In this document: positions 46,897 to 55,995 of the stretch, piece after piece
How the letters are laid out: every line of letters begins with the position of its first letter
Numbering within the stretch: position 1 is the first letter of the stretch
Assembly: GCF_016587375.1 (NCBI RefSeq)
Contig: NZ_BNJG01000002.1
Location: 558,001-622,000 of the forward strand
DNA: 64,000 nt
Reading direction: 5' to 3'
DNA from: Ktedonobacter robiniae
GTDB taxonomy: Bacteria > Chloroflexota > Ktedonobacteria > Ktedonobacterales > Ktedonobacteraceae
The notes under the pieces: model-generated
Told to the model about the DNA's origin: nothing
Databases searched by the model: none
Seen by the model: the letters and a program-made list of their open reading frames with translations, nothing else
Translations under genes and position numbers: made by a program

Positions 46897-47994
46897 ATGA
46901 TCGCATCGCAAGCTCTCCTGGATCTACCACTTGATGCCAGGATAGACCCCCAGGAGTTTCTTCACACCGCCATGGAGTGGCATTTCAATCCAGAGACCGG
47001 CTCGCCATACTGGCTGAAGCGGGCGAAGTCGTTGCCCTTCGATCCGCGCAAAGACGTCAAACGCATCGAGGACCTGGCGCTTTTTCCCAATATCGTCGAC
47101 GAACTGCGCGATGTCCGAGCGGAGGATCTCATCCCCAGAGGATACGGGCCGCACCCCGATGTCTTTGGCGTTCCCGAAAGCGGTGGCACTACTGGTATCC
47201 CCAAGCGAGTGGTCTTCCTGCGTGACTGGGCGGACAAAGTGGGAACATGGCTGGACGCCCGGCTCGACGCCCACGGGTTTCCACGAAACGTGAACTGGCT
47301 TGCCCTCCTCCCGAGAGGACCTCATATGGTCGGCGAGTTTGCCAGATTGCACGCTACTACACGCGGTGGTCTCGCGTTCATGATCGACATGGATCCGCGC
47401 TGGGTCAAGAAACTCATTGCCGCCGGCAAAAGCGAGGAGGCCCGCGCGTACGTCGAGCACCTCGTCGAGCAGGCTTCGTTCCTACTGCACAGCCAGGACA
47501 TCGGCGTCCTCATGACCACGCCACCTCTGTTGGAGCGCATCGCCCAACACGACGATCTGGTGGAACTGATCAACCAGAAGGTGAAGGGGATTCTGTGGGC
47601 CGGAGCGCACATGGATACCGACACCCGCCATTTGTTTCAGACCGAGGTCTTCCCCAACGTGAAGCTCGTCGGAGCGTTTGGAAGCACGATGATCCTCTGC
47701 GGTATTCCCGAGCGCGTGGGTCTCACCGAAGACGATCCCCGCATTTTCGATCCCCCCTCGCCCTTCATCACCTTTTCCGTGATCGACCCTGCCAGTGGCC
47801 ACACGGTGGACTACGGCAAACGAGGCCAGGTCGTGATGAACCACGTCAGCAAGAACATGCTGCTCCCCAACAACCTGGAGCGCGACCTGGCCACCCGGAT
47901 CGCACCCCCGGCGGGTCAGGTAGGCGACTCGGTGGCCGACGTGGCTCCCGTCGCGCAGTTTGGCAACGAAGCTGTTATCGAGGGGGTGTACTGA
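46897..47994 (+). CDS. LuxE-like acyl-protein synthetase / AMP-forming ligase-like protein
   Basis: A 365-residue protein of the LuxE/phenazine-antibiotic-synthesis class of short adenylating enzymes. The AMP-binding loop ESGGTTGIPKR (94-104) and the later GAFGSTMILCGIPERVG and GQVVMNHVSKN blocks are seen; the C-terminal lid domain of full acyl-CoA synthetases is absent. In luminous bacteria LuxE activates a fatty acid and passes it to LuxC for reduction to an aldehyde. The next gene is a LuxC-like reductase with a one-base stop/start overlap, which strongly suggests the same two-step carboxylate reduction. The acyl substrate is unknown. GGAGG lies about 12 bases before the ATG. Confidence 0.82.
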   Translation: MIASQALLDLPLDARIDPQEFLHTAMEWHFNPETGSPYWLKRAKSLPFDPRKDVKRIEDLALFPNIVDELRDVRAEDLIPRGYGPHPDVFGVPESGGTTGIPKRVVFLRDWADKVGTWLDARLDAHGFPRNVNWLALLPRGPHMVGEFARLHATTRGGLAFMIDMDPRWVKKLIAAGKSEEARAYVEHLVEQASFLLHSQDIGVLMTTPPLLERIAQHDDLVELINQKVKGILWAGAHMDTDTRHLFQTEVFPNVKLVGAFGSTMILCGIPERVGLTEDDPRIFDPPSPFITFSVIDPASGHTVDYGKRGQVVMNHVSKNMLLPNNLERDLATRIAPPAGQVGDSVADVAPVAQFGNEAVIEGVY

Positions 47995-49376
47995 TGAGTG
48001 TACTCAGTCAACTGCTCTGCATAGATGCGCTGGGACCCAAAGGGGCGTACCGGACACATAACCGTCTGACCGTTACGGATGTTGCGGGCCACCCGCTGGC
48101 CGAACTGAGCTTGGTGCCCAGATTGTTCGTCACGCGGGCCATGGCCGCGCTGCATAAAGCGAAGACGCTCCCCGTGGAGGACCGCCTGACCGCCCTCCGC
48201 AGGGCTGGGGAACTGTTCGCAATGGGAGAGGTCGATGGCATGTCCTCTGCAGAGTACCAGCATACGGTGTGTCGCATGTCCGGAACGCCACTATCCATCG
48301 TACGCGGAGCCGTGGAGGCCGTTGCCCAATACGCGGCGAAGGCTTACTGGAGCGCGCAGCAAGCCCGGCCAATCGGAGCGGTGAACGACTGGCGTGACCC
48401 ACAGGCCCGTGAGGGGACGGGAGTCTGGATCCGGCGTGGAAACGTCTTTGCCGTGCATGCACCTGGCAACGAACCTGGCGTGCACAGTCTCTGGCTGGAG
48501 CCTCTGGCCCTGGGCTACCGTGTGGCCGTCCGGCCCTCGCGGCGGGAACCGCTCACCCCATATCGATTGATGAACGCGCTGCGGGCCTGCGGGTTCGGCG
48601 ATGATCAGGTGGTCCTGCTACCTACCGATTATGACGCTGCCGACGAGATCTTGCGCCAGGCCGATCTGAGTATGGTCTACGGGGGGCAGGAGGTCATCGA
48701 GAAGTACGCCGCAAACCCCACCATCTTGCCCAATGGGCCTGGTCGGTCGAAGATCCTGGTCACTGCAGACTCGGACTGGCACTCCTCCCTCGACATGATT
48801 GTTGACTCGATCAGCAATATGGGCGGGACGGCCTGCATCAACACCACGGCAGTGTTTGTAGAGGGCGACCCGGCGCCGGTCGCACAGGCCATTGCCGAGC
48901 GGCTCGCGGCGATTCCAAGCCTGCCGCCCGAAAACGAGCAGGCGGTCCTGCCCGCCTATCCCCTGGAGGCCGCGAAGAAAATCGAGCGCTACCTGCTGGA
49001 CAAAGCCGCCGGGACCCGGGCTCATCTGGGCGGCAACGGAGTCGTGGATGAACTGGGAGATGGCAGCGCGGTGCTGCGGCCAGCCGTTCACCAACTGGAC
49101 AATCCGTTCGCCGAGCAGGCAAATATCGAACTGGCCTTTCCGTGCGTATGGGTTGCGCCGTGGACGCAGGAGGCCGGGATCGCTCCCCTCAAAAACACCC
49201 TGGTGCTTACGGCGGTCACCCGGTACGAGAAGTTGCTGGACGAACTGCTCACGGATCCGACGATCAAGAACCTCTATATCGGCAACCACCCGACGTACTG
49301 GATAGCACCAGGCGTCCCACATGATAGCTATCTCGGCGAGTTCTTGATGCGCACCAAAGCCGTCATCCGCGACTGA
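47994..49376 (+). CDS. LuxC-like acyl-CoA/acyl-enzyme reductase
   Basis: A 460-residue aldehyde-dehydrogenase-fold reductase of the LuxC family. It has VHAPGNEPGVHSLWLEPLALG (cofactor region, 154-174) and the catalytic cysteine C281 in SNMGGTACINTTAVF. It would reduce an activated acyl group to an aldehyde with NADPH. ATG at 47994 shares a base with the stop of the LuxE-like gene, so translation is coupled. The long upstream extension of the same frame overlaps that gene and is not coding. No luxA/luxB homologue is next to it; a luciferase-like monooxygenase at 62368 is 13 kb away and not obviously linked. Confidence 0.85.
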   Translation: MSVLSQLLCIDALGPKGAYRTHNRLTVTDVAGHPLAELSLVPRLFVTRAMAALHKAKTLPVEDRLTALRRAGELFAMGEVDGMSSAEYQHTVCRMSGTPLSIVRGAVEAVAQYAAKAYWSAQQARPIGAVNDWRDPQAREGTGVWIRRGNVFAVHAPGNEPGVHSLWLEPLALGYRVAVRPSRREPLTPYRLMNALRACGFGDDQVVLLPTDYDAADEILRQADLSMVYGGQEVIEKYAANPTILPNGPGRSKILVTADSDWHSSLDMIVDSISNMGGTACINTTAVFVEGDPAPVAQAIAERLAAIPSLPPENEQAVLPAYPLEAAKKIERYLLDKAAGTRAHLGGNGVVDELGDGSAVLRPAVHQLDNPFAEQANIELAFPCVWVAPWTQEAGIAPLKNTLVLTAVTRYEKLLDELLTDPTIKNLYIGNHPTYWIAPGVPHDSYLGEFLMRTKAVIRD

Positions 49377-49443
49377 CATACACGGAGTGGGAGGCCGCGT
49401 CCACGATCCAGAGAACAATGGATGGGAGAGAAGAGAAAGACAC

Positions 49444-49631
49444 ATGGATGATCGTGTGGCTGGTCGTGTGGCCGTCCAAGTAGCGACATCGCCCACCTGG
49501 CGGTGGAAATCAACGATGCTCAGTTCGAACAGCTCACGTTGGTGCAGGTTCTTCAGCCCTACCTTGTGCTTCCATCTGATTGCGTGCGCGTGTTCGCTTC
49601 CTCTTCACGTGAGGACCTGGATGAGCAGTGA
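49444..49631 (+). pseudogene. Possible small gene after the LuxC-like gene, frameshifted
   Basis: MDDRVAGRVAVQ in one frame and DIAHLAVEINDAQFEQLTLV, then QPYLVLPSDCVRVFASSSRE in another would join by a single shift near 49485 into a 60-residue protein ending at 49631. The composition is protein-like, but no family is recognised. It may be a third gene of the LuxE/LuxC operon or a fragment. Confidence 0.3.
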
Positions 49632-49701
49632 GAGCGAGAAATGACAGAGTGACAGTGGGTCACCTTTCTCTCCCAAGGAATATAGTTAAGCATAAATCAG
49701 A

Positions 49702-49750
49702 CGAAGTCAAGCATCCTCCCCTTGAATAAGGGGAAAGGTGCTTGACTTCG
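49702..49750. repeat. Compound hairpin resembling an IS200/IS605 terminal structure
   Basis: CGAAGTCAAGCA (49702-49713) pairs with TGCTTGACTTCG (49739-49750) and encloses an inner hairpin, CCCCTT-GAAT-AAGGGG (49718-49733). The geometry recalls the ends of the TnpB element at 30129-31650. It truncates the following ArsR-type gene and may be a solo transposon end. Confidence 0.55.
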
Positions 49751-50029
49751 TGGTGCGAGACCCGATATGGTTATAGAATCAAAAGTTTACTTCCCCTTGG
49801 CTTTCCTGCGAACGAGTCAGAGGAAACAATGGCATGTCACGACTTTCTCGTCGGCGAAGCCGTGGCAAAGTCAACGCTTTCGTTTCATTTTAAGATGTTG
49901 CGTGAAGCTGGGTTGGTACGAATGGTGCCACAGGGAAGACGGATGCAGGTTACGCTACGTCGAGAGGATTTGGAGATGCGCTTCCCTGGGCTACTGGAGA
50001 AGATACTTTTGACCTACCAGCAGAAGTAA
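49742..50029 (+). pseudogene. ArsR-family regulator, N-terminally truncated
   Basis: VAKSTLSFHFKMLREAGLVR is the recognition helix and wing start of ArsR-type winged-helix regulators, and VTLRREDLEMRFPGLLEKIL is the usual C-terminal helix. The first helices are missing: the frame upstream reads into the compound hairpin at 49702-49750. An internal ATG at 49829 exists, but a product from it would lack half the DNA-binding domain. Confidence 0.6.
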
Positions 50030-50066
50030 TAGTTTCGCTGTCGTTTTGTGTCACCTACCTCTCCCC

Positions 50067-51301
50067 TAATGAACTTTAACAATCAAGATCGGTAATGCTA
50101 TCCTCTCAAAGGAAGGTATTTCTCAAGAGAGGAGTTTCTGATGAGCCAAATGAGCAAAGTCGGTCAGAGTTGGCACGTGACATTCAACAAGCCAGAGCGT
50201 GTAGCGCTAGAGGAAGCGGTTCATCATCACCCCTTGCCTCATGTGCGAGAGCGTTGCGCAGCCCTGCTCAAAATCGCCCAGGGGCATTCACCCCATTGGG
50301 TTGCTAAACATGGACTCTTGCGGCCACGAGACCCTGATAGCGTGTATCAGTGGCTGCAGTGGTATCAGAACGAAGGCCTCATGGGTCTGGTTGTTCACCG
50401 ACATGGTGGCCCTCATCGGATTCGTCTTCGATCATACTCAAGAGATTGAAGAGCGACTGAGAGCAGGCCCTGGAGCTCAGTGTCGAGAGAACCAAGAAAC
50501 GCTGCCCAGTCGGTGGACGCTCTCTGAGATCGCCAAGGTGTTTCCTTTTCTTGCGAACTACAGTCTGGCTGGGATTTGGAAAGTCCTGCAAGACGCAGGC
50601 TTTTGCTTGCGTGCTGCTCGTACTCAGATGTATAGCCCTGATCCTCAGTATCAGCAAAAGCTTGAGCATCTCCTGGCCGTCTTAGAACAAGTTGCTCGCG
50701 CCCCTTCTCGCTTCGTTGCCTTGTTTGTCGATGAAATGGGCTTCTTTCGCTGGCCCGACCCAGCTCCTGATTGGGGAGCGCGTGCTCCTGCACCACCGCC
50801 AGTAGCTGACCGCAAACGATCTCCTCAAAGGCAATGGCGGATCATTGGTGCTCTTGATGCCTTAACTGGCAGAGTGACGACCCTAGACAATTACATCGTG
50901 GGACGCAGGCAGGTCTGTGCCTTCCTGCAACAAATCGACCGCTGTTACCCCAATACTGAGAAGATCTATGTGATCATGGATAACTGGTCGATCCATACCC
51001 ATGCCGAGGTTCAGGCGCAGTTCAAGCTTCTCCCTCGCCTAGAGATTGTCTGGCTCCCGACCTATGCTCCTTGGCTCAATCCCATTGAAAAGCTCTGGCG
51101 CAAATTTCGACAAGAAGTCTTGCACTTACACCGTTTCGCTGATGCATGGGACCAATTTCGTCAACGGTGTCGTGCCTTTTTTGCTCAGTTCGCCCAAGGG
51201 TCGCAAGCTTTGCTTCGCTCTGTTGGGCTCCTTGGTAATGGGAAGCTCGCTATTGCCCTGCGTAGTCCTTGATTACCGACTTTGATTGTTAAAGTTCATT
51301 A
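50067..51301 (+). mobile_element. IS630-family insertion sequence with TA duplication
   Basis: Terminal repeats of 28 bases lie at 50069-50096 and 51272-51299 (26 of 28 matching; outer part ATGAACTTTAACAATCAA). A TA dinucleotide flanks both ends (50067-50068 and 51300-51301), the known target duplication of IS630/mariner elements. Outside it the flanks are CCCC and GGGG, so the original target was the palindrome CCCCTAGGGG. Confidence 0.85.
50141..51272 (+). pseudogene. IS630-family transposase in two frames
   Basis: The first frame (50141-50449) holds the N-terminal HTH region (AALLKIAQGHSPHWVAKHGL and LQWYQNEGLMGLVVHRHGG). The second continues from about 50417 with FVFDHTQEIEERL and carries the DDE triad: FVDEMGFFRW, VIMDNWSIHTH and NPIEKLWRKFRQEV. 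The switch near 50415 needs a one-base shift. Some IS630 elements use programmed frameshifting, but no clear slippery site is present here, so a mutation is equally likely. GAGAGGAG precedes the start. Terminal repeats are intact. Confidence 0.8.
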
Positions 51302-51305
51302 GGGG

Positions 51306-51674
51306 AAAGGCTTGCCCTCAACTCCGAGGAGAGCCAGGGCTTCAGGGTCGGGTGACCTGATGAGCCTGTTGGGCAACGGACTGCTTTCGAGTCCGACCCA
51401 CTGCGCACACATCACCTTAGGATTGGGCTGATCATCAGCCCAGGATGTATTTACAGAAGCGCTCTTTGCGGGAGCCGATCAGCGTACAAGCCGTTTCTCT
51501 TCAAGGGAAGAGTGCCTTCCCATACTCCTGGACCACATGGCAGAAGGAGGATTCTACCAGGCTATTCTCATTGGGGCTCAGGAAATCGGAACCCCGGTAC
51601 CCAAGTCCCAGAAAAGGACTCTCCATTTCCCATCGCCCCCTCAAAAGGGACGAGCGCTCTGGTTTGAGGGTAGA
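51306..51674. other. Structured region and unassigned open frame
   Basis: 51306-51420 has several short stems (for example GGACT/AGTCC and GGGTCGGGTGACC) and resembles a structured RNA or transposon end. From about 51433 to 51683 a startless frame reads TEALFAGADQRTSRFSSREE and LPILLDHMAEGGFYQAILIG, which looks protein-like but is not recognised. Confidence 0.3.
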
Positions 51675-52065
51675 CTAAGATCCTAGCGAAAATGTGCAGC
51701 AAGACCAAATCAAGCTGAAATAGGGCCGCGCTACGGAGCTGTTACTAGCCGCAAGAGAGCGGGAAGAAGATGCGCATATGCATGTCAGCCTCGAGAAATT
51801 TCGGCTAAACGTTTTTAGTCATGGTGCACAAGAGGTAAAAAAAGTATTTATTCACTGGATATTAGAACAGAAGTGCGCTAATGTACATTTTTGCTAGGAC
51901 CTTAGCCCATCCTCATGTTTTGTCGCATTCGCAGTTATCTTTCCACGTTGCGTAAGCAAGGGATAAAGCTGCTTGCTGCATTGGAATAAACATTGGCGGA
52001 GAATCCTGTTCTTCCCGCTTTTGCTTGATCCATCTGAATAGTTACCATTTCCGCTAGGATCTTAG
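51675..52065. mobile_element. MITE-like element with 20-bp terminal repeats and an internal third copy
   Basis: CTAAGATCCTAGCGAAAATG at 51675-51694 is matched as an inverted repeat at 52046-52065 (19 of 20) and also at 51886-51905 (17 of 20). The arrangement suggests a 391-bp non-autonomous element, or a 231-bp element plus a solo end. No coding sequence lies inside. The bases from 52066 to 52440 hold overlapping short frames that I cannot assign. Confidence 0.55.
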
Positions 52066-52440
52066 CCTTCCCTCTGGCTTGGGTATTGTGGCATACAACT
52101 CTTCAGGTGATCTCGGTGGCTCATGTGCCATGAATGAAGGGAAGGCCTCTAGCCCGATCGCTTCTGAAAGTGTGATCACTGGAAAGATTTGCCTTCGGGT
52201 TGCCACTTCCCCGAATGGGAACACCAAGAAGCAATTGCTGAAGATATTCGTGTTTTTTCGTCCTTTGTGGGAAATACGCAACCAGCATGATCATTTCCCG
52301 TTGGTGTAAAATGTCCCTTTCGTTATGCTCAAATTTGTTATACACATTGAGAAAAAGCCAAATTGTGCGATTTCTCCCCACCACTCCAAAACAGCACCAC
52401 TTCCATTCCAGTGCAAAGTCAACTTCTACAGTTATTGATC

Positions 52441-53485
52441 TCAGCATAAGAACCTAAAGAGCGTAGCCGGCATGAACAAAACAGTGACGCAAAGCCTGCT
52501 TGCGATGCCCGTGCAAGGCTCAGGCAAGCAGCAGTTCCTGCTCAAGCTCAGCCAGATCCTTGCAACAGCGATTCTTGAGCTCACGGCGTTTGAGCAGATT
52601 CCAGACCCCTTCCTGAGGATTGAACTCGGGTGCATAGGCAGGCAAACGCTCCAGGTGAATGCGTGCAGCAGCGCCTTGCTTGCGCCAGGAAATCTTTGAC
52701 GGCCTGGCAGCGATGGATGGTGGAACCGTCCCAAATGACGAGCAACTTGCCTGAGATCTCGCGCAAAAGCAGTCGCAGAAAACACACCACATCTGGTCCC
52801 TTGTAAGAGCGTTGTTGGGTCTGCATGCGCGAGGCGCCCCTCAGGAGTCAGCGCCCCAATAGCCGAGATGTGGTCATACGTCAGTGGCACGCGCAGGACC
52901 GGCGTTTGGCCCACAGGAGCATAGGTGCGCACCGCCATCGGCAACAAATAAAAGCCCGACTCGTCTACAAAAACGATCTGTCGCTGTTCCTGCTATGCTT
53001 TTTTTTGAGGGCAGGCCAGCACTCTTTTTTCCATGCCTTGATGGCCTCTTCATTCCTTTGGGTGGCCAGTTCGACCGGTTTTTGCACACTGTACGCGGGA
53101 TGCGCGAAGGAGGCGACTACAATGGGCTGGATGATAGCTGACGCCAAATTGCTGCTTGATCAACACTGCCACCCGAGCTGTGGTCCAGACCTCGCCGCGA
53201 AATCCATAGTGTTCGGATCCTTTGGCCAGCAGGTCAGGCAACTGGACGCGTTGTTCCTGGCATCAGTTTGGGTTGGGGACCTGGAGGCGGTTGGTGGCGC
53301 AGCCCATCAGGACCATCTTTCTTCGCTCGACGCATCCATTGACTCACCGCGCCTTCAGTGACTCCCAAGGCCTCGGCGATGTCTTTCTGTTTCCAGCCTT
53401 GCTGATAGAGTTGCCAGGCACACAGTCGTCGGCCTTCGCGCCAACCTTTGGGAAGGGCTTCTTTCTTACTCATACCTCCGTTCAT
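52441..53485 (-). pseudogene. IS630-like transposase, multiply frameshifted
   Basis: Successive frames give the parts of one IS630-type protein: KKEALPKGWREGRRLCAWQL with QGWKQKDIAEALGVTEGAVS (HTH), FRGEVWTTARVAVLIKQQFG, YDHISAIGALTPEGRLA, and RLPAYAPEFNPQEGVWNLLK with the last Glu of the triad. At least four frame changes separate them, so this is an old dead copy, unrelated in detail to the intact-ended IS630 element at 50067. Its ends were not identified. Confidence 0.7.
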
Positions 53486-53688
53486 CGGCTCGCATCGTTC
53501 TTCACTTTAGATCCTCATGCTCAGGTCAATAGTAGAGCATTGCTGATTAGCGTTCTGAAACCACTGGTCGGCAAAGAATCGCGGAACACATCGAGCAACG
53601 GCTAAGCAACGTTCGCTAAAGTAGACTGTAAATCAGATCTTTGTGTGAACGAAAATCGGATAATGACGTGGTTGAGCAAAGAATGTAA
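53486..53688. other. Spacer before the 53.7-kb MITE
   Basis: No gene or structure was recognised apart from an AGATCT-containing palindromic patch near 53633. Confidence 0.3.
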
Positions 53689-53792
53689 ATGAGATCACTG
53701 GATGAGGGCAAAATCGCACCATTATCTGAAGCAGAAGAACCCTGTACTCCCTCAAATAATTATGCCCATTTCCCCTCATCCAGTGATCTCAT
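53689..53792. mobile_element. 104-bp MITE with perfect 20-bp terminal inverted repeats
   Basis: ATGAGATCACTGGATGAGGG at 53689-53708 is exactly inverted at 53773-53792. The 64-base interior has no structure. No clear target duplication is seen. The 420 bases that follow (to 54216) contain only short frames without recognised similarity. Confidence 0.7.
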
Positions 53793-54216
53793 CAATCTGG
53801 CCCGTACGCAACGAGATGTGTTTTTGATTGAGGTGTCTTCACAGGCCGTTTCACGCTCCGGCTTTTTGCTGGTAAAGGATCAGAAAACCTCTGCTTTATG
53901 AAAACGAGAGGGCAGCGAAGAACACTCTCAAGCCAAATCACTTCTGAGCTACATCTCGTTGCTCATCCCGTGGGCCTCTCCCATCCAAGACGGAGTTGAG
54001 GGCTTCGATTCTGGCGCAATCTGGACGGTGACGGAAGAAAACGTCATACGACAAGCGTCTCCTCTTCAATGCGAGAAAGCAACCGCCAAAGTTCGGCACG
54101 GCTTCGGAGAACGAACCAGAAGACAGGTTGGGCTGGACAGGGGGAAGAGCTTCTCGCTCGAGTTTTGGCAGTATGTGCTCACGCGCCCTCCATATGTCGT
54201 TTGTCTGTGGGATGGG

Positions 54217-54576
54217 TTATGCATCGGGCCGGCGCAAGGTTCCAGCTCCCCAGATTTCGGCAACGCGTCCGTTTTCAATGCGAAAAATCTCCATGATGAG
54301 AGGGAGAGGCTCTCCCGGAGGCATGGGAACACCGTGAACTGTGACCCGCAGCGCGACTTTGTCGCCTTCAGCAATCAGATCTTCGACGACGAAGCGTCTC
54401 TCGGGGAAGGTGGCAAAGGCATTGGTCACAGCCGCTCTCGCGCGCTCGATGCCAACTTCTCCCATGGCATGCCTGATAATGTGTGGATCAAAGAGTTCGT
54501 CCAAGGTCGCGAGGTCCTGCGTGTTAATGGCTTCATAGACACGAGAAGCCAAAGCCTTGTTGTCTGTTGCTGTCAT
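54217..54576 (-). CDS. SnoaL-like (NTF2-fold) protein
   Basis: A 119-residue single-domain protein of the SnoaL/ester-cyclase type: ALASRVYEAINTQDLATLDE, LFDPHIIRHAMGEVGIERAR, IAEGDKVALRVTVHG and MEIFRIENGRVAEIWGAGT with the C-terminal strand. The family includes polyketide cyclases, ketosteroid-isomerase-like enzymes and many proteins of unknown role, so no reaction is claimed. The start at 54576 is set by AGGAGA eight bases upstream. It lies 62 bases after a MarR-type regulator on the same strand, which probably controls it. Confidence 0.8.
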   Translation of the reverse strand: MTATDNKALASRVYEAINTQDLATLDELFDPHIIRHAMGEVGIERARAAVTNAFATFPERRFVVEDLIAEGDKVALRVTVHGVPMPPGEPLPLIMEIFRIENGRVAEIWGAGTLRRPDA

Positions 54577-54638
54577 GGCCAAATCTCCTGTAAATGATTC
54601 TTGTCTTTCGATCGATTGCTTGTGTATTGCACATGCAC

Positions 54639-55082
54639 TCATTGTTGCTGTCGGCTTTCGTCCTGAAGAGCGCGTATGTTGGCGCGTAAGCGTTCGAGAA
54701 CGCGCAGCGCCGTCTCTTGCTCTTCTTTGGGGATATCAGCGAGCAGCCGTGCCTGAAAGAGGCGGTGTGCCGCGATCAGGCCAGCAACGGTTTGCTGACC
54801 GGAACCCGTCAAAGAGACGAGCGTGTAGCGATTATCTTGGGGATCGAGGCGACGGCTGAGTACTCCTTCGGACTCAAACTGCTTAACCAGACGAGTAATC
54901 GTGGCTCCATCAACGGCTAAGTGGTGCTGTAAAGCAGCATGGCTCACCTCGCCGAGCTCGGACAACAGGATCAGCAGTTGTCGTCGGAGCTGACTCATGC
55001 CGACATGGTGATCAAAGGCTTGTCTGGATTCAGAACAGACAGACGCCAATTGTTGAAAGAAGGTATCATCAAGAACATCCAT
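54639..55082 (-). CDS. MarR-family transcriptional regulator
   Basis: A 147-residue winged-helix dimer: LRRQLLILLSELGEVSHAAL, HHLAVDGATITRLVKQFESE (recognition helix) and the wing GVLSRRLDPQDNRYTLVSLTG with the conserved D-x-R. MarR proteins repress until a small ligand binds. The gene leads a two-gene unit with the SnoaL-like protein. A promoter with an inverted repeat between its boxes lies at 55146-55174, consistent with autorepression. Confidence 0.9.
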   Translation of the reverse strand: MDVLDDTFFQQLASVCSESRQAFDHHVGMSQLRRQLLILLSELGEVSHAALQHHLAVDGATITRLVKQFESEGVLSRRLDPQDNRYTLVSLTGSGQQTVAGLIAAHRLFQARLLADIPKEEQETALRVLERLRANIRALQDESRQQQ

Positions 55083-55145
55083 TCGTCACTTTGCCTCCGA
55101 GTCCTCTGTAATTTCCGCACTTTGGGAGAAGGCGTTATCTTTTTC

Positions 55146-55174
55146 ATTTATATCATCAACTCTTGATATCGTCA
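55146..55174 (-). promoter_or_regulatory. marR promoter with internal operator
   Basis: On the - strand TTGACG (complement of 55169-55174) and TATAAA (complement of 55146-55151) are 17 bases apart. The inverted repeat ATATCA-N8-TGATAT (55149-55154 and 55163-55168) fills the spacer, the expected place for a MarR dimer. A second TTGACA lies just upstream. Confidence 0.65.
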
Positions 55175-55335
55175 ATAGATAGCAATGTCAATGATATGGC
55201 TCCTGGCCTTTTTGACTCCCGGAGACGCGCGTATCTGTGAGGAGTGACCGTTGCTTTGTAAGAAGATGACTCCTTTTACGGTTCAAGAGAAGAGCATTTT
55301 CCAGGAGAGGTGGGAGATCCATACACTGGAGATGG

Positions 55336-55995
55336 ATGGAGAAGCAATGTCATCCCATCATCATGAGGCCGTTTTTTTATTGTTCAGCTATGATTCTCGT
55401 TGCGCATCGCGTGGGTGACACCACTACCAAGTACTTCTCGGTGTTACAAGCAGCAGGCTTGCTTCTCAAAATACCACAACCGCGAGGGCAGGGATCACGC
55501 TACTATCTCCCACTCACCTCGACGCCCTGTCTGCCCGTATATGCGGAACAGGTACAGCAGTTAACGGGCCAACGCAAAAGTGTTCGTCGTTCACGTGCGC
55601 TGCAACGGGTATCTGAGTGTCTTGAGACCCCTCGCCAAACGGGAGACCCGAAACGAAAGGAAGAAAGCAGTCATGAATATGGCACTCACAAGACCATTCG
55701 TCTGGGCGTTGTTCCCCAGACACAGCAACAGAGGAAGAAGGGACAGAACACAAAAGAGGTCATTCCCCTGACACCTCAGGATCATGGCGAACAGCCTGGG
55801 AGGGAAAAACAGGTTTCGCATGCTCTTGGGCGTCTGATGGGCTTCATACACTCTCATGGCATTCCTATCGCATCTGAGATAAGAGCATCCATACGCACCA
55901 TTTTGCTGGAGGAGTTCGCCCGTCCGACACTCCTACGCGCTCTTATGGAGTCAACGAGAGAGAATCTGTCTCCTCGCCATCCACTCGCCAGGTGA
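55336..55995 (+). CDS. Hypothetical protein with a possible winged-helix segment
   Basis: A 219-residue basic protein, not recognised as a family. Residues about 27-58 (RVGDTTTKYFSVLQAAGLLL, then IPQPRGQGSRYYLP) look like the recognition helix and wing of a winged-helix domain. The middle is rich in Arg, Gln and Lys and is probably disordered, and the C-terminal part (SHALGRLMGFIHSHGIPIAS) is helical. The N-terminus is doubtful because a T7 run at 55373 could hide a frame change. It is followed by a gene starting at an overlapping GTGA, so the two are co-expressed. Confidence 0.45.
   Translation: MEKQCHPIIMRPFFYCSAMILVAHRVGDTTTKYFSVLQAAGLLLKIPQPRGQGSRYYLPLTSTPCLPVYAEQVQQLTGQRKSVRRSRALQRVSECLETPRQTGDPKRKEESSHEYGTHKTIRLGVVPQTQQQRKKGQNTKEVIPLTPQDHGEQPGREKQVSHALGRLMGFIHSHGIPIASEIRASIRTILLEEFARPTLLRALMESTRENLSPRHPLAR

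Noticed and set aside
47247..48000. Arg/Pro-rich N-terminal extension of the LuxC-like frame
   Set aside because: It overlaps the well-supported LuxE-like gene in another frame and is low-complexity in composition; the ATG at 47994 with stop/start overlap is the real start.
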